Shown here in pieces: positions 63,404 through 64,000 of a stretch of 64,000 bases of DNA. How positions within the stretch are numbered: the first letter of the stretch is position 1; the number at the start of each line of letters is the position of its first letter. A model generated the notes under the pieces. That model made no database searches. It was not told where the DNA came from and saw nothing but the letters and a program-made list of their open reading frames with translations. The translations under genes and the position numbers were made by a program. The DNA is from Spirosoma fluviale (GTDB lineage: Bacteria; Bacteroidota; Bacteroidia; Cytophagales; Spirosomataceae): contig CAMDJW010000015.1 of NCBI GenBank assembly GCA_945901025.1, positions 1 through 64,000 of the forward strand, read 5' to 3'.

Positions 63404-64000
63404 ATGAAAATTCTATACACTATTTTTGTCTTGGGGATATCCCAATTCATTTTTGCTCAGAGTCAATCTGTTCCCAAAGTTTTTCTAAAAGATGTCTTAA
63501 TATTCCCATTAGGTGCTTCTGTTAATCCGCGTTTATTAGACGAAAATGTTACGTATAGGGAACGAACAGGTTCTGAATTTTCAAGTGTGACGGCTGAAAA
63601 TCACATGAAAATGATGAATGTGCATCCTGGGGCTGATCGTTTTGATTTTGTGTTAGGGGATGAAATTGTCGCATTTGCTAAAAACAGGAAACAACGAATT
63701 CATGGCCATACCCTCGTTTGGCATAACCAGGTACCTCAGTGGATGAAGGATTTTCAGGGCGATCAGGTAGCCTGGGAAAATATGTTGAAGAATCATATTC
63801 AAACTGTGGTGGCCCATTATAAGGGTAAGGTGGCTGGCTGGGATGTGGTAAATGAGTCTTTTTTGGATGATGGCAGTTTGCGTCCCACCATTTGGTCGGA
63901 TCATATTCCTGATTATATCGCTAAAAGTTTTCTTTGGGCACACGAAGCAGATCCGAATGTTCTTCTTTTTTACAATGATTATGGACAAGATGGAAAGCCC
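63404..64000 (+). CDS. Endo-1,4-beta-xylanase, GH10, truncated by the window end
   Basis: Secreted glycosyl hydrolase whose first 199 codons are inside the window, open to the last base. The reading frame starts at ATG 63404 with a signal peptide (MKILYTIFVLGISQFIFAQ). It shows the GH10 core: FSSVTAENHMKMMNVHP, RIHGHTLVWHNQVPQWM, and WDVVNE with the acid/base Glu151, then FYNDYG. GH10 enzymes cut xylan. The nucleophile glutamate and the end of the gene lie beyond 64000. It is divergent from the DUF1080 gene. Confidence 0.9.
   Translation, partial: MKILYTIFVLGISQFIFAQSQSVPKVFLKDVLIFPLGASVNPRLLDENVTYRERTGSEFSSVTAENHMKMMNVHPGADRFDFVLGDEIVAFAKNRKQRIHGHTLVWHNQVPQWMKDFQGDQVAWENMLKNHIQTVVAHYKGKVAGWDVVNESFLDDGSLRPTIWSDHIPDYIAKSFLWAHEADPNVLLFYNDYGQDGKP

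Noticed and set aside
1-64000. CRISPR array, tRNA, rRNA, insertion sequence or prophage
   Set aside because: No regularly spaced repeats, cloverleaf-like intergenic blocks, transposase or phage motifs were seen; intergenic gaps are mostly too short to hide them.

Overview
The window is an AT-rich, densely coded bacterial chromosome segment. Several signs place it in the Bacteroidota, most likely the Cytophagales: a PorP/SprF-type secretion partner beside a protein with a C-terminal type IX sorting domain, TAnnTTTG-like promoter elements (for example 19108-19137), Rho and IF-2 with long charged N-terminal extensions, FabI next to a DUF4833 protein, and a DUF4954 protein. A small freshwater genus such as Aquirufa would fit, but that is a guess. 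I see no rRNA, tRNA, CRISPR array, transposase, phage gene or integration scar.

Layout. 1-2356: smpB, then convergent hemJ, a dolichol-phosphate-mannose-synthase-like glycosyltransferase and tag. 2485-4834: a cobalamin riboswitch in front of a BtuB-like TonB-dependent receptor whose signal region is built from 36-bp tandem repeats. 4911-6275: fabI and a DUF4833 protein. 6409-11105: the rimP-nusA-infB operon with a promoter and a strong terminator. 11241-14986: a wza/wzz-like polysaccharide export pair without other polysaccharide genes. 15076-19055: a divergent PorP-like gene and a large type IX secreted protein. 19164-21607: a PEGA-domain lipid- or wall-associated small protein, a coupled unknown ORF and an enlarged PurF-like amidotransferase. 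21703-26045: uvrA followed directly by nuoN. 26201-30630: an outer-membrane protein, nrdB, a HupE/UreJ permease, a GMC oxidoreductase and an NTF2-like protein. 30623-33636: bioF-bioD-bioA. 33951-39223: rho facing a fatty-acid beta-oxidation pair (fadN-like, fadA-like), separated by two opposed terminators. 39427-46640: gcvP, an M28 peptidase, a DUF4954 protein and a VOC enzyme. 46771-53451: a PhyH oxygenase/NTF2-like/sulfatase operon, a Tat-exported sugar isomerase-like protein, a LolA-like protein with an ABC exporter, and a cupin. 53604-59510: a five-gene operon for uptake and gamma-glutamylation of an amino alcohol. 59554-64000: a haem c/beta-propeller protein, a DUF1080 protein and the first 199 codons of a GH10 xylanase that continues past the window.

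The most interesting unit is 53604-59510. It encodes an ethanolamine-type permease, a glutamine-synthetase-like ligase, an iron-dependent alcohol dehydrogenase, a gamma-glutamyl amide hydrolase and an aldehyde dehydrogenase, with gaps of 0-3 bases or 4-base overlaps. Together these can convert ethanolamine to glycine through gamma-glutamylated intermediates, without the cobalamin-dependent ammonia lyase or a microcompartment. The glycine could feed GcvP (39427-42306). The reaction order is inferred from family functions.

Several longest ORFs begin with TTG or GTG ahead of a much better ATG. I moved the starts of rimP, the type IX secreted protein, nuoN, bioF, gcvP, the sulfatase, the PhyH protein and the haem c protein accordingly. 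Promoter calls rest on matching the Bacteroidota consensus by eye and are tentative.
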